A stretch of DNA of 64,000 bases, taken from positions 151,668-215,667 of the forward strand of contig NZ_JAAVUZ010000005.1 in NCBI RefSeq assembly GCF_018449675.1, given 5' to 3'. The first letter of the stretch is position 1, and each line of letters opens with the position of its first letter. The translations under genes were made by a program, and so were the position numbers. Source of the DNA: Glaciihabitans sp. dw_435. Its GTDB lineage: Bacteria > Actinomycetota > Actinomycetes > Actinomycetales > Microbacteriaceae. Below the pieces are notes generated by a model, which made no database searches, had not been told where the DNA came from, and worked only from the letters and a program-made list of their open reading frames with translations. Positions 8,695 through 18,053 of this stretch are shown in pieces.

Positions 8695-10497
8695 ATGACA
8701 CCAGCGCTTTCCGTCCTCGAGAAAACGTTTGGCTACGATGCGTTCCGCGGTGACCAGGCCGAGATCATCGAGACGCTCATCGAGGGTGGAGACGCCCTCG
8801 TTCTGATGCCCACCGGTGGCGGCAAGTCTCTCTGCTACCAGATCCCCTCCCTCGTGCGGCCGGGAACGGGTGTGGTGATCTCCCCGCTCATCGCCCTGAT
8901 GCAAGACCAGGTCGACGCGCTCACCGCGGTCGGTGTGCGGGCCGGTTTCCTCAACTCCACCCAAGACGCCGCCGAGCGCCGCCGGGTCGAAGACGCCTAC
9001 GTCAACGGCGAGCTCGACATGCTCTACCTCGCGCCCGAGCGCCTGCGTATCTCGTCGACCGCCGAGCTGCTCGACCGCGGCACCATCGCCCTGTTCGCGA
9101 TCGACGAGGCGCACTGCGTGTCCCAGTGGGGCCACGACTTCCGTCCCGACTACCTGCAGCTGTCGATGCTGCACGAGCGCTGGCCCACGGTTCCCCGCAT
9201 CGCGCTCACGGCAACGGCGACCGAGCTCACGCACCACGAGATCACCAACCGACTCGACCTCAGCAACGCCCGGCACTTCGTGTCGAGCTTCGACCGTCCC
9301 AACATCCAGTACCGCATCGAGCCGAAGAACCAGCCGCTGCAGCAGCTTCTGTCGCTCATCCGCACCGAGCACTCCGGCGATGCGGGCATCGTTTACTGCC
9401 TGTCCCGCGCCTCGGTCGAGAAGACCGCCCAGTTCCTCGTCGAGCAGGGCATCACCGCGCTCCCGTATCACGCGGGACTCGACGCGGCAGTGCGCTCCCG
9501 CAATCAGTCCCGGTTCCTGCGCGAAGACGGCATCGTCATGGTCGCCACGATCGCGTTCGGCATGGGCATCGACAAACCCGATGTGCGCTTTGTTGCCCAC
9601 CTCGACCTCCCCAAGAGCGTGGAGGGTTATTACCAGGAGACCGGTCGCGCCGGCCGCGACGGCCTCCCGTCGACCGCCTGGCTCGCCTACGGTCTGCAAG
9701 ACGTCGTGCAGCAGCGCCGCATGATCGACCAGAGCGAGGGTGACCGTGCCCACCGCCAGCGCCTCGGGCAACACCTCGACGCCATGCTGGCCCTCTGCGA
9801 GACGCTGCAGTGCCGCCGCGTGCAGCTGCTCGCCTACTTTGGCGAAGAGTCCCAGCCCTGCGGCAACTGCGACACCTGCCTCAGCCCGCCCGTCGGCTGG
9901 GACGGCACCGTTCCCGCCCAGAAGCTGCTCTCCACCGTCGTGCGTCTGCAGCGCGAACGCAACCAGCGCTTTGGTGCCGGCCAGCTCATCGATATTCTTC
10001 TCGGCAAGCGCACCCCGCGCGTGATCGAGCAGGGCCACGACACCATCAGCACCTTCGGCCTCGGCGCAGATCTCAGCGAGCAAGAGTGGCGCGGCGTTGT
10101 GCGTCAGCTTCTCGCCCAGGGACTCCTCGCCGTGCACGGCGATGGCTACGGCACCCTCGTCATCACCGACGCCAGTGCCGCCGTGCTGGCCGGTGCCCGC
10201 CCCGTCATGCTGCGCCGTGAGCCCGAGCGTGCGGCGAAGGCGACCAAACGATCGGCCGTCGCGAGCGAATTGCCGGGTGAGGCCGTTGGCCTGTTCGAGA
10301 AGCTGCGCGAGTGGCGTGCCGGTGCTGCGCGAGAGCAATCCGTTCCCGCCTACATCATTTTTGGGGATGCCACGCTCCGAGGCATCGCGCTCAGCCGACC
10401 CGGATCCCTCGCCGAGCTTGCCGGCATCAGCGGCGTCGGAGAGAAGAAGCTCGAGATGTATGGCGAGCAGCTGCTCGAGGTGGTCAGCGCAGCGTGA
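8695..10497 (+). CDS. recQ: ATP-dependent DNA helicase RecQ
   Basis: About 600 aa, 3'-5' DNA helicase for recombination and replication-fork repair. Walker A is PTGGGKSLCYQ, Walker B DEAHCVSQWGHDFRPDY (the RecQ aromatic-rich loop), motif III TATAT, then FDRPN and ETGRAGRDG. The RQC zinc site is CRRVQLLAYFGE with CGNCDTC. An HRDC domain lies at the C-terminus (from LFEKLREWRAG to GVGEKKLEMYGEQLL). ATG 8695 is chosen because the family begins shortly before the FGYDAFRGDQ motif; GTG 8671 would add eight residues. The stop overlaps the GTG of the next gene (GTGA), so the two are probably translationally coupled. Confidence 0.95.
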   Translation: MTPALSVLEKTFGYDAFRGDQAEIIETLIEGGDALVLMPTGGGKSLCYQIPSLVRPGTGVVISPLIALMQDQVDALTAVGVRAGFLNSTQDAAERRRVEDAYVNGELDMLYLAPERLRISSTAELLDRGTIALFAIDEAHCVSQWGHDFRPDYLQLSMLHERWPTVPRIALTATATELTHHEITNRLDLSNARHFVSSFDRPNIQYRIEPKNQPLQQLLSLIRTEHSGDAGIVYCLSRASVEKTAQFLVEQGITALPYHAGLDAAVRSRNQSRFLREDGIVMVATIAFGMGIDKPDVRFVAHLDLPKSVEGYYQETGRAGRDGLPSTAWLAYGLQDVVQQRRMIDQSEGDRAHRQRLGQHLDAMLALCETLQCRRVQLLAYFGEESQPCGNCDTCLSPPVGWDGTVPAQKLLSTVVRLQRERNQRFGAGQLIDILLGKRTPRVIEQGHDTISTFGLGADLSEQEWRGVVRQLLAQGLLAVHGDGYGTLVITDASAAVLAGARPVMLRREPERAAKATKRSAVASELPGEAVGLFEKLREWRAGAAREQSVPAYIIFGDATLRGIALSRPGSLAELAGISGVGEKKLEMYGEQLLEVVSAA

Positions 10498-11069
10498 CCG
10501 AGCCCGCGGCCCGTCGGCTCACCGGCGTCACACCGGTCACGACGGATCGCCTTGTTCTTCGCCAGTGGACGGACGCCGACCGCGCTCCCTTCGCCGCCCT
10601 GAATGCGGACCCCGAGGTGATGCGACACTTTCCCGCACCCCTGACGACCGCCGAGTCCGACGCGGCGGTCGACCGCTTCTCCGCCCGGATTACCGACAAC
10701 GGCTGGGGCCTCTGGGCGGTCGAGCACGATGGCACCTTCATCGGGTTCACCGGACTCTCGGTGCCCCCCTTCGAGGCCCCGTTCACCCCGGCAGTTGAGG
10801 TGGGCTGGCGTTTCGCCCGCCGGGCGTGGGGACACGGATTCGCGACCGAGGCCGCCCGCGCCGCCGCCGCGGTGGGCTTCGGCGAGCTGGGTCTTGCCGA
10901 GATCGTCTCCTTCACAACGGTCGGCAACGAGCGCTCCCGCGCCGTGATGCGCAGGCTCGGGATGACCCACGACAGCCGTGATGACTTCGAACACCCGAAC
11001 CTCCCGCCGGGGCATCCGCTTCGCCCGCACGTTCTGTACCGGTTGTCGGCACCCACCGCACGGAACTAG
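10494..11069 (+). CDS. GNAT acetyltransferase, RimJ/RimL type
   Basis: About 191 aa. GNAT fold of the RimJ/RimL class: TDRLVLRQWTDADRAPFAAL at the start, the EVGWRFARRAWGHGFATEAA acetyl-CoA loop and the TVGNERSRAVMRRLGM segment. The acceptor could be a protein N-terminus or a small amine. It starts at GTG inside the recQ stop codon, so it is likely translated by coupling to recQ. Its stop codon shares CTAG with the convergent WYL regulator gene. Confidence 0.88.
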   Translation: MTEPAARRLTGVTPVTTDRLVLRQWTDADRAPFAALNADPEVMRHFPAPLTTAESDAAVDRFSARITDNGWGLWAVEHDGTFIGFTGLSVPPFEAPFTPAVEVGWRFARRAWGHGFATEAARAAAAVGFGELGLAEIVSFTTVGNERSRAVMRRLGMTHDSRDDFEHPNLPPGHPLRPHVLYRLSAPTARN

Positions 11070-12046
11070 CGGGACGCCGTCGCCGCGTTGCGGGCGGCGA
11101 GCTGCGCGAACGCGGCGGTGAGTTCCGCGGGCTCGACCACGTCGATGTCCGTGTCGAAGCGGCCGAGGGCCGCGGCCAGGGCCACCCATGACCAGGATCC
11201 GACCGTGTATCTGCAGCGGTCGGGTCCCAGATCCTCGGCGATGCCATCGCCTGCGAACGGGCGCACGGCACCGGCGGGGAGGTGCAGGATGACGGTGCCG
11301 GTGCAGGGCCAGGTGTTGTCGCGATCCGACCCCTTGAACCGGGCCGAGACAAACTCCTGCGCGCCACCGCCGGGCACCACCCGGGGCGTGAAGCGCGGCC
11401 CGGTCGGAGTGCGCGGGGCAATGCGGTCCGCGCGAAAGATGCGCCAATCGTCGCGGGTGAGATCCCAGGCGACAAGGTACCAGCGGCCCTGGGACGTGAC
11501 GAGATGGTGCGGCTCGACACGATGAGCCGGTCGGGGCGGGGAGTCGTCCGCGGTGGGGACGCCGCCGGCGTAGTCGAACCGGAGTACCTCCCGGGCGCGG
11601 ATGGCGGCAGACACGGCAATGAGCACGTCCGGCGAGACGGAGGGGGCCAAGCCGTCGCCGGGGCGCGGGACGGCGGTGAACTCGAGGCCGGTGAGGCGGT
11701 GGCGCAGTCGTGAGGGCATGACCTGCCGCACAGTGGTCAGCGCACGGAGGGCCGCTTCTCCGATGCCCACGCCCGTGACGGTCGCCGACTGCAGTGCGAT
11801 GGCGAGGGCAATCACCTGCTCGTCATCGAAGAGCAGGGGTGGCAGGTCGCTGCCGGCATCAAGGCGGTAGCCGCCATCCGGTCCCATCGTCGCCTGAATG
11901 CTGTAGCCCATCTCGCGCAGCCGCTCGACGTCCCGCCGCACCGTGCGGTGGCTGATCTCCAGCCGCTCGGCGAGCAGCGCTCCCGGCCAGTCGCGCCGCG
12001 TCTGCAACAGCGACAGCAGATTGAGGAGACGTGTCGTTGTGGTCAT
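11066..12046 (-). CDS. YafY-type transcriptional regulator (HTH_11 plus WYL domain)
   Basis: About 326 aa. The N-terminal winged helix (RLLNLLSLLQTRRDWPGALLAERLEISHRTVRRDVERLREMGY) is of DeoR/HTH_11 type. The C-terminal half carries the WYL motif itself (QGRWYLVAWDLTRDDWRIFRADRI). WYL domains sense small ligands or nucleic acids. It is divergent from the VOC gene with a 98-nt gap that holds an inverted repeat; this HTH-WYL/VOC pairing is common in actinobacteria, and control of the VOC gene and of itself is inferred. Its stop overlaps the upstream acetyltransferase stop at CTAG. Confidence 0.9.
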   Translation of the reverse strand: MTTTTRLLNLLSLLQTRRDWPGALLAERLEISHRTVRRDVERLREMGYSIQATMGPDGGYRLDAGSDLPPLLFDDEQVIALAIALQSATVTGVGIGEAALRALTTVRQVMPSRLRHRLTGLEFTAVPRPGDGLAPSVSPDVLIAVSAAIRAREVLRFDYAGGVPTADDSPPRPAHRVEPHHLVTSQGRWYLVAWDLTRDDWRIFRADRIAPRTPTGPRFTPRVVPGGGAQEFVSARFKGSDRDNTWPCTGTVILHLPAGAVRPFAGDGIAEDLGPDRCRYTVGSWSWVALAAALGRFDTDIDVVEPAELTAAFAQLAARNAATASR

Positions 12047-12068
12047 TTCCCCATCGTAATTTCAGTAG

Positions 12069-12085
12069 AGGACCGAAACTGTCCT
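12069..12085. promoter_or_regulatory. Operator-like inverted repeat between the WYL regulator and VOC genes
   Basis: AGGAC-cgaaact-GTCCT is a perfect 5-bp dyad with a 7-nt spacer, 23 nt from the regulator start and 59 nt from the VOC start. It is the best candidate site for the WYL regulator in the shared promoter region. Confidence 0.45.
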
Positions 12086-12144
12086 AGACGGCTGTGAGAG
12101 TGGATGGTGTCGGGACGAGCCCGGCACGATCACTAGGAGCAGAC

Positions 12145-12609
12145 ATGAGCATCGTCACCACCACCCACGTCAACTTCCACGGCGACGCCCGCGACGCCCT
12201 TGTGTTCTACCGGTCCGTCTTCGGCGGCGAGGTCACCATCGCGACGTACGGCGACTTCGGCATGCCCGCGGATGCTCCCGGCGCCGACGGCGTCGTTTTC
12301 GGACAGGTGGAGAGCGCCAACGGCTTTCGGGTAATGGCCTACGACATTCCCGGCCAGGGCGGCGGAACGGTGGATGCCCCGGGCTCGACCCATCGCGAGA
12401 ATGGCGTCACCCTCACCACCCAGCCGTTCTTCGTCGCCGTGCGCGGAGAGACCCTCGACGAGGTGCAGGCCTACTGGTCGACGCTGTCCGTCGGCGCGTC
12501 CATCGTCGAACCGCTCGCCGCCTCCGCGTGGAGCGAGGGGTTCGGCATGCTCACCGACAGCTTCGGAGTGACCTGGATCCTCGACGTCGCGGCGGCGCAC
12601 GCGGAGTGA
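12145..12609 (+). CDS. VOC-superfamily protein (PhnB/glyoxalase-like)
   Basis: About 154 aa, from ATG 12145 behind AGGAG at 6-nt spacing. The pattern TTHVNFHGDARDALVFYRSVFGGEVTIATYGDF is the start of the PhnB-like vicinal-oxygen-chelate fold, and LTDSFGVTWILDV is its typical end. Such proteins are often metal-dependent but many have no known activity, and the residues here do not identify a substrate. The divergent WYL regulator suggests expression in response to a specific stress or metabolite. Confidence 0.85.
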   Translation: MSIVTTTHVNFHGDARDALVFYRSVFGGEVTIATYGDFGMPADAPGADGVVFGQVESANGFRVMAYDIPGQGGGTVDAPGSTHRENGVTLTTQPFFVAVRGETLDEVQAYWSTLSVGASIVEPLAASAWSEGFGMLTDSFGVTWILDVAAAHAE

Positions 12610-12638
12610 CCCGGGCGGGACTGCGGCGCGAAGTGTGA

Positions 12639-13775
12639 TCAGGCGGTTATCGTGTCGCGTGCGGCCGTGGCGATCACGTCGGTGCTCGATCCGGCGGGAC
12701 CCATGGCGGTCCGCTGTCGTCGGGCGCCCGATCCGCGCCGAAGGGTCGTTCGCAGGGCGTTCTGTACGAACCGCTCCTCCTCGCCCGAGCTGAAACTGCC
12801 GCGCACGTGGGCGAAGAGCGCGTCGACGGCCACGACCGCCGGCACGGGCCGTCCGGTCTCGGGATGCAGGAGAGCGCCATCGAGACCGGACTTGCTCGCC
12901 CGCCAGGACGCGAGCCGGAGAAGGGACGTGGAAACGGGGTTGGGAGGCATCCCGATCGACCATTCGTCGACCGCGGTTTCAACAAGGGCGCGGGTGATGA
13001 CCGCAAGCAGCGCGGCATCCGCGGGGTGCAGGCAGACGTCGGCAATCCGCACCTCAACGGTGGGAGCGTGCCGGGACAGCCGGGCGTCGAAGTAAACCAT
13101 CCCGGCGTCGAGGGACACATCCGTCGCGAGGATGTCGTCGATCTGGCGGTGATAGTCCGAGGCCGAGCCGAAGAGATCGTAGGGGCCCGCGGATGGCCAG
13201 CGACCCCACGCCTGATAGCGATAGCTCGCGAACCCGGTGTCCGTTCCCTGCCAATAGGGCGAGTTGGTGCTGATCGCGAGGAGCACGGGCAACCACGGGC
13301 GAATGCGGTCAAGGGCTGCCACGCCTTCCTCGTCGGATTGCACCGAGACGTGCACGTGGAATCCGCAGGTCAGCTGCTCGTCCATCGTGAGCCCGAAGCG
13401 GTCGTGCATCAGCTGGTAGCGGGGTGAGGCCACCAGATGCGGAACGCACGGGAGCGGAGCGGTGGCGACGGCGACCGCCCGGGCTCCCACCTCCCGTGCG
13501 GCGGAGTCGGCAGTTCTCCGGCCGTGGAGAATCGCGGCGAGCAACTCGTCGAACGTCTCCAGAGGCGGACTGATGGCCTCGATCTGCTCGTGCTTCGCCT
13601 CGAATTCGAGCACAGCTCCGGCAGTGCTTTCCGCCCCGCCATCGATGGCATCCAGAATCAGACCGGCGACGGGAACGGGGCTCATTGTCGTGGCATCGAC
13701 GAGCAGTAGCTCTTCCTCAACGCCGATGGTGCGGAGACGCCGCCGTGCGGCCGTCGCGGTTGTCTGCAGTGACAT
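12639..13775 (-). CDS. ybdK: YbdK-type carboxylate-amine ligase (GCS2 family)
   Basis: About 378 aa. The N-terminal GVEEELLLVD and AVLEFEAKHEQIEAISPP, the central CGFHVHVSV and the SPYWQGTDTGFASYR block are the hallmarks of the GCS2 family (glutamate-cysteine ligase-like). E. coli YbdK has weak gamma-glutamyl ligase activity, while actinobacterial EgtA/GshA relatives make gamma-glutamylcysteine for ergothioneine; the exact reaction of this protein is open. The ATP-grasp-like fold and motifs are intact. It is monocistronic and divergent from the NUDIX gene. Confidence 0.88.
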   Translation of the reverse strand: MSLQTTATAARRRLRTIGVEEELLLVDATTMSPVPVAGLILDAIDGGAESTAGAVLEFEAKHEQIEAISPPLETFDELLAAILHGRRTADSAAREVGARAVAVATAPLPCVPHLVASPRYQLMHDRFGLTMDEQLTCGFHVHVSVQSDEEGVAALDRIRPWLPVLLAISTNSPYWQGTDTGFASYRYQAWGRWPSAGPYDLFGSASDYHRQIDDILATDVSLDAGMVYFDARLSRHAPTVEVRIADVCLHPADAALLAVITRALVETAVDEWSIGMPPNPVSTSLLRLASWRASKSGLDGALLHPETGRPVPAVVAVDALFAHVRGSFSSGEEERFVQNALRTTLRRGSGARRQRTAMGPAGSSTDVIATAARDTITA

Positions 13776-13830
13776 GCTTCAAGATAGCCACATTTCCGCG
13801 AAAGTGGGATAAAAATCAGGCTCCGCTACG

Positions 13831-14550
13831 GTGGAACCCGTGAACGCATTTGTCGAGGATGACTCTGTACCAACCGCCCCGTCGGACGCCGGCCAGCCCG
13901 GGGTCGATGTTCCCGATCATCGCGGTAGGACAGGCCTAAATCGGGTGGGACGCGATCTGACCCTCAACGACGGGGTGCGCGTGACCAACGTCGAGCTGAT
14001 CGGTAACGGCTGGCACGTGCTGCGCCGCACCACCTTCGATTTCCGGCACAGCGACGGGCACTGGAGCACGGAGCAGCGGGAGACCTACGACCGCGGGCAC
14101 GGCGCCACGATCCTGCTGTACGACACCGCCCGGTCGACCGTACTGCTGTCCCGGCAGTTCCGCTTCCCCGTCTATGTCGATGGCACGAATGACGGAATGC
14201 TCATCGAGACGGCGGCGGGACTTCTCGACGATGACGACCCCGAGACCGCCATCAGGCGCGAGGCCAGCGAGGAACTCGGCGTGACCGTGGGCGAGATCGA
14301 GCACGTGTTCAATGTCTTCATGAGCCCGGGCTCGGTGACCGAGCGGCTGCACTTCTACGCGGCGCCCTACGCGGACGCGAGCCGCACGAGCGCTGGCGGA
14401 GGGCTTGCCGACGAGGGTGAGGACATCGAGGTGCTGGAACTCGACTTCGCCGAGACCCTCGACATGATCGATGACGGCCGCATCCGGGATGCGAAGACCA
14501 TCATGCTGCTGCAGTGGGCAGCGCTGCGCGGACCGTTCCGCGCGCGCTGA
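13831..14550 (+). CDS. nudK: NUDIX hydrolase, NudK (GDP-mannose pyrophosphatase) type
   Basis: About 239 aa. Beyond a 45-residue N-terminal extension, the protein follows NudK closely: GNGWHVLRRTTFDF, ETYDRGHGATILLYD, RQFRFPVYVDG and MLIETAAGLLDDDDPETAI. The complete NUDIX box runs G-LL-DDDDPETAI-RREASEELG. Then MSPGSVTERLHFY matches the NudK dimer-type loop. NudK cleaves GDP-mannose or related sugar nucleotides. GTG 13831 is the first start; GTG 13840 is possible. The gene converges with the thioredoxin gene. Confidence 0.85.
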   Translation: MEPVNAFVEDDSVPTAPSDAGQPGVDVPDHRGRTGLNRVGRDLTLNDGVRVTNVELIGNGWHVLRRTTFDFRHSDGHWSTEQRETYDRGHGATILLYDTARSTVLLSRQFRFPVYVDGTNDGMLIETAAGLLDDDDPETAIRREASEELGVTVGEIEHVFNVFMSPGSVTERLHFYAAPYADASRTSAGGGLADEGEDIEVLELDFAETLDMIDDGRIRDAKTIMLLQWAALRGPFRAR

Positions 14551-14574
14551 CCCGCCGCTGGCGAGGTGCTGGCG

Positions 14575-14961
14575 CTACTCGACCGGAGCGGCCGCGGCGG
14601 CTTCGCGCTGCGCGGCGATGTCCTTGTGCACTTGCTCCATGTCGAGGCCGCGGACGGCGTCGATGACCTGGTTGAGGGCCGGGGCGGGGAGGGCGCCGGG
14701 CTGCGAGAAGACGAGCACGCCGTCACGGAATGCCATGAGGGTGGGGATCGACGTGATGCCGGCGGCACCCGCGAGCGCCTGCTGGTCTTCGGTGTCGATC
14801 TTGCCGAACGTGATGTCGGGGTTCTCGTTGCTGGCGGTCTCGTAGATCGGTCCGAACTGCTTGCACGGACCGCACCAGTCCGCCCAGAAGTCGACGAGCA
14901 CGATGCCCGAGTCGAGGACGGTCTTTTCGAAGTCGGTTTCGGTCAAAGTCACGGTAGCCAT
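14575..14961 (-). CDS. trxA: Thioredoxin
   Basis: About 128 aa, standard thioredoxin with the redox motif WCGPC in VDFWADWCGPCKQF and the cis-proline in ITSIPTLMAF. It reduces protein disulfides in the cytoplasm with thioredoxin reductase. The C-terminal 20 residues (HKDIAAQREAAAAAPVE) are a short extra Ala-rich tail. It is monocistronic. The 135 nt between its start and the next gene hold nothing recognisable. Confidence 0.95.
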   Translation of the reverse strand: MATVTLTETDFEKTVLDSGIVLVDFWADWCGPCKQFGPIYETASNENPDITFGKIDTEDQQALAGAAGITSIPTLMAFRDGVLVFSQPGALPAPALNQVIDAVRGLDMEQVHKDIAAQREAAAAAPVE

Positions 14962-15096
14962 GACCCAAGCCTAAAACGTGGAACCCCGCTCCCGCTGGGA
15001 TGCGGCACGGGGACTCACTGGTTTTCGCTGGCGGCGTAGGGGAGTAGCCGGCCCCAGTAGTGCGGGATTAAACCCCAGACGATGTAGGCGGCGCGG

Positions 15097-15489
15097 CTAC
15101 CGGCAGGTGTAGGTGAAACCGTTTTCGTTCCACTGTCCCTGGCCGAGCGCATCGCAGAACTCGCTCATGTGGTTGACGGCGTAGATCGCGAAGATGATCA
15201 GCAGCACCGAGGCGATCGCGATCAACACGATGAGGACGCTCGACACGATGATGCCCGCGAGTGCCGGACCGTTCTCGACGCCCGCCCGCTTCGACTGGTT
15301 GCGGGCGATGATGCTGAGCACGAGCCCCACGAGGGGGAAGATCACCGACAGCACGAGGCCGACGATTCCCATGGTCTGGCCCACCGGGGCGGGAGTGGCG
15401 TCGTAGGTCTGTGGCGGAGTGGGAGGAGGCGGCTGCGGGGCTCCGGTGTATGGCTGGGGCGGAGGCTGCTGCGGCTGTTCGTCGGTCAT
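15097..15489 (-). CDS. DUF4190-like small membrane protein with Pro-rich head
   Basis: About 130 aa from ATG 15489 behind AAGGAG. A Pro/Gln-rich disordered head (EQPQQPPPQPYTGAPQPPPP) is followed by two predicted helices (MGIVGLVLSVIFPLVGLVLSII and ALAGIIVSSVLIVLIAIASVLLII) and a Cys-containing tail (SEFCDALGQGQWNENGFTYTCR). The layout matches DUF4190 proteins, which are common in actinobacteria and of unknown function. The C-terminal cysteine pair may form a disulfide outside the membrane. It lies just before the MFS gene in the same direction but with its own ribosome binding site. Confidence 0.75.
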   Translation of the reverse strand: MTDEQPQQPPPQPYTGAPQPPPPTPPQTYDATPAPVGQTMGIVGLVLSVIFPLVGLVLSIIARNQSKRAGVENGPALAGIIVSSVLIVLIAIASVLLIIFAIYAVNHMSEFCDALGQGQWNENGFTYTCR

Positions 15490-15554
15490 CGAATTCTCCT
15501 TGGGTTCAGCGAAGAAGCGAGTCATTCCACCGTACGACTCGTGACCGCCGCCCG

Positions 15555-17207
15555 CTACGGTGCCGGAGAGGGTGGGGAAGCGCATGACCCGGGCGTTGCG
15601 TGTGCCGCCGGCGCGACGTCATCCTCGGGCCGGCCCCCACCCTCGAGCCGCAGTGTCGCCAGGAACCCCAGGGCGAGGAAGCCTGCCGCGGCGAAGGCGC
15701 TGAACCGGGTGGCTTCGCTGAACGCCTGGCGCGCGTCATCCGCTGCCTGTGTCGATTGTTTTTCGAGCGCGGGGATGGCGGAGCCGGCGCTGTCGACAAC
15801 GGCGTCCACGATCTGGGTGCGGGTGGCGACGGGGACGCCCTGCTCCTCGAGGCGGGCGTCGAGCTGGCCGCCGAGGGTGCTGAACAGGATGGTGCCGAGC
15901 ACGGCGATGCCGAGGGCGGACCCGATCTGGCGCGCGGTGCTCTGGGTTCCGGAGCCCTGCCCGCTCTGGTCGACGGGGACGTCTTTGAGGACGACGCCGG
16001 TCAGCTGCGCGGTCGCGAGACCCACGCCGAAGCCATAGACAAACAGGGCGCCCACGATCGCGTACCAGGGGGTGCCCGTCGAGATGACGAGTCCCACGAT
16101 GACCAGGCCGACGATCTCGGCGCCGATGCCGACGCGCACCACCGTGACGGCGGAGAAACGCCCGCCGAACGCGCCGGCGAAGCCACTGGCCACGAAGGAG
16201 CCGATGGCGAGGCCCAGCAGCACGTACCCGGTGTGGAGGGCGTCATAGCCCAGCACGTTCTGCAGCCAGAGCGGGAGGGAGAGGATGATGCCGAACTCGC
16301 CGAGGGAGACGATCATGGCGGCGATGTTGCCGTTGCGGAACGATGCGATGCGGAACAACGCGAACGCGAACAGGGTGCTCTTGCCGAGGCGCTGGCGACG
16401 GAGGCCCCAGGCAATGAAGGCCGTCGCGCCCACGATCGTGACGGCAAAGGCGAGGGGGATGGGAGAGAGGTCGAACGGCCATTCCCAGTCGCCGAAGCTG
16501 AGGCCGTCGCTGGCGAGCCACCAGCCGTAGGTGCGTCCCTCGATGAGGCCGAACACCAGCGAGGCGCAGGTGATGACCGACAAGATCGCGCCGACGACGT
16601 CGATGCGCCGGGCGTCCCTCTCGCGCGACTCTGCGACGAAGGCGAACAGGCCGATCACGATGATGATGCCCAGTGGAACGTTGATGCCGAACGCCCACCG
16701 CCAGGAGAAGTCGGTGGTGAGCCATCCGCCGAGGAGCGGGCCGACCGCGGCCATTCCGCCGATGGTCGAGCCCCAGATCGCGAACGCGATACCGCGCTCC
16801 TTGCCCCGGAAGGTGGCGTTGATGATCGACAGCGTGGTGGGAAGGATCATGGCGCCACCGAAACCCTGCAGCACGCGTGCGCCGATGAGGGCGCCTCCGC
16901 TCTCGGAGAGCCCGGCGAGGACGGATGCCAGTGCGAAGACGACGACTCCGGTGAGAAGCAGTCGCCTCCGTCCAAACCTGTCCGCGAGGGTTCCGAAGAC
17001 CAGAAGGAGAGCCGCGAAGACCAGCGTGTAGCTCTCCTGCACCCACTGCACCTGGGTGGAAGTTATCCCCAGATCATCGACGATCGACGGGATTGCCACA
17101 TTGATGATTGTTGAGTCGACGATGATGAGTGCCACCGCGACGCTGATGAAGACGAGCCCGAACCAGCGGGCGCGGGGGTTTGCTGTCAGGCGTGCTGCCG
17201 CGCTCAC
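15555..17207 (-). CDS. DHA2 (EmrB/QacA-type) MFS transporter, about 14 helices
   Basis: About 550 aa. The start is placed at GTG 17207, whose GTGA overlaps the stop of the TspO-like gene, giving an operon with coupled translation; the open frame extends further but into the upstream gene. Motifs: D-S-TIINVAIPSI in helix 1, motif A GTLADRFGRRRLL, motif C GPLLGGWLTTDFSWRWAFGINVP. This class exports drugs, biocides or natural compounds by proton antiport. The substrate cannot be inferred. The 24-bp palindrome upstream of the operon marks it as a regulated resistance operon. Confidence 0.92.
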   Translation of the reverse strand: MSAAARLTANPRARWFGLVFISVAVALIIVDSTIINVAIPSIVDDLGITSTQVQWVQESYTLVFAALLLVFGTLADRFGRRRLLLTGVVVFALASVLAGLSESGGALIGARVLQGFGGAMILPTTLSIINATFRGKERGIAFAIWGSTIGGMAAVGPLLGGWLTTDFSWRWAFGINVPLGIIIVIGLFAFVAESRERDARRIDVVGAILSVITCASLVFGLIEGRTYGWWLASDGLSFGDWEWPFDLSPIPLAFAVTIVGATAFIAWGLRRQRLGKSTLFAFALFRIASFRNGNIAAMIVSLGEFGIILSLPLWLQNVLGYDALHTGYVLLGLAIGSFVASGFAGAFGGRFSAVTVVRVGIGAEIVGLVIVGLVISTGTPWYAIVGALFVYGFGVGLATAQLTGVVLKDVPVDQSGQGSGTQSTARQIGSALGIAVLGTILFSTLGGQLDARLEEQGVPVATRTQIVDAVVDSAGSAIPALEKQSTQAADDARQAFSEATRFSAFAAAGFLALGFLATLRLEGGGRPEDDVAPAAHATPGSCASPPSPAP

Positions 17208-18043
17208 GCGCCGGCTCCGGCGGTGCCCGATGCGGTGCCGCGCGATCGAGCGCGCGCGTCGGCGGTGCGGGAGGCACGGCCTCGGGTCAGGCGCAGCAAC
17301 AGCGTCACCGCGAGCACCACCACGACCATGACGATCGCGGTGACGGCGGCGGGTACCGAGACGAGGGAGCCGGCGAGGCGGCCGACGGCGAGCCAGGCGA
17401 GACCCCAGCAGAGGGAGACGGTCGGGGCGAGGCGTCCGGTGCCGTAGACGGCCAGGAGCACACCGATGCCGCCCGCGATGAGGACGACAACGACGGCCCA
17501 TACATCCGCGTCGATCCCGAAGCCGGTGAAGCCAACATCGGTGAGCAAGGCTGCCACGTTTGCGGCGGTCGCGACACAGACCCAGCCGAGATACAGGCCG
17601 ACCGTGCCATCCGTCACGATGGTTTCGACGATGGTGCGCGGCGGCGTCGCGAGGCAGAGCCGGAACGCCCAGACGAGCACCACGAGCAGCAGCGCGATCA
17701 CGGGCACGCTGAGGGCGAGCTGGTCGAACTGAATGCTGAGGATCCACGCGGCGTTGAGGATGAGGGACGCCGCGATGGGGTATCCGAGGCGCCGCTGGCG
17801 TGGATCGGTGCGCTGCGCGGGCAGCAGCTGCCAGATGGCGTAGGCGATCAGGCCGAGGTAGATGACCGACCAGATGGAGAAGGCGGGACCGGCCGGAGCG
17901 ATGGGGGTCGCGTTCGCGCCGAGGGCTCCGCCCGCGGCATCCTGAATCGGGGTTCCGCCGGCGGCTCCCGAGCCGATGAACGAGCCGACGATGGCCAAGA
18001 CGGCGCTGACGAGCACAACGACCTGCCGCACGGTGTCTTTCAC
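17204..18043 (-). CDS. TspO/MBR-related integral membrane protein
   Basis: About 279 aa. The start is placed at GTG 18043, 5 nt after GGAGG, rather than TTG 18055. The protein has about seven predicted helices and the TspO-like signature PAGPAFSIWSVIYLGLIAYAIWQ, followed by ILNAAWILSIQFDQ. TspO-type proteins bind porphyrins or lipids and act in stress. In actinobacteria they often sit in front of MFS exporters. Here the stop overlaps the MFS start. The 24-bp palindrome lies just ahead of the ribosome binding site, so binding there would shut the operon off. Confidence 0.8.
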   Translation of the reverse strand: MKDTVRQVVVLVSAVLAIVGSFIGSGAAGGTPIQDAAGGALGANATPIAPAGPAFSIWSVIYLGLIAYAIWQLLPAQRTDPRQRRLGYPIAASLILNAAWILSIQFDQLALSVPVIALLLVVLVWAFRLCLATPPRTIVETIVTDGTVGLYLGWVCVATAANVAALLTDVGFTGFGIDADVWAVVVVLIAGGIGVLLAVYGTGRLAPTVSLCWGLAWLAVGRLAGSLVSVPAAVTAIVMVVVVLAVTLLLRLTRGRASRTADARARSRGTASGTAGAGA

Positions 18044-18053
18044 GGGATCCTCC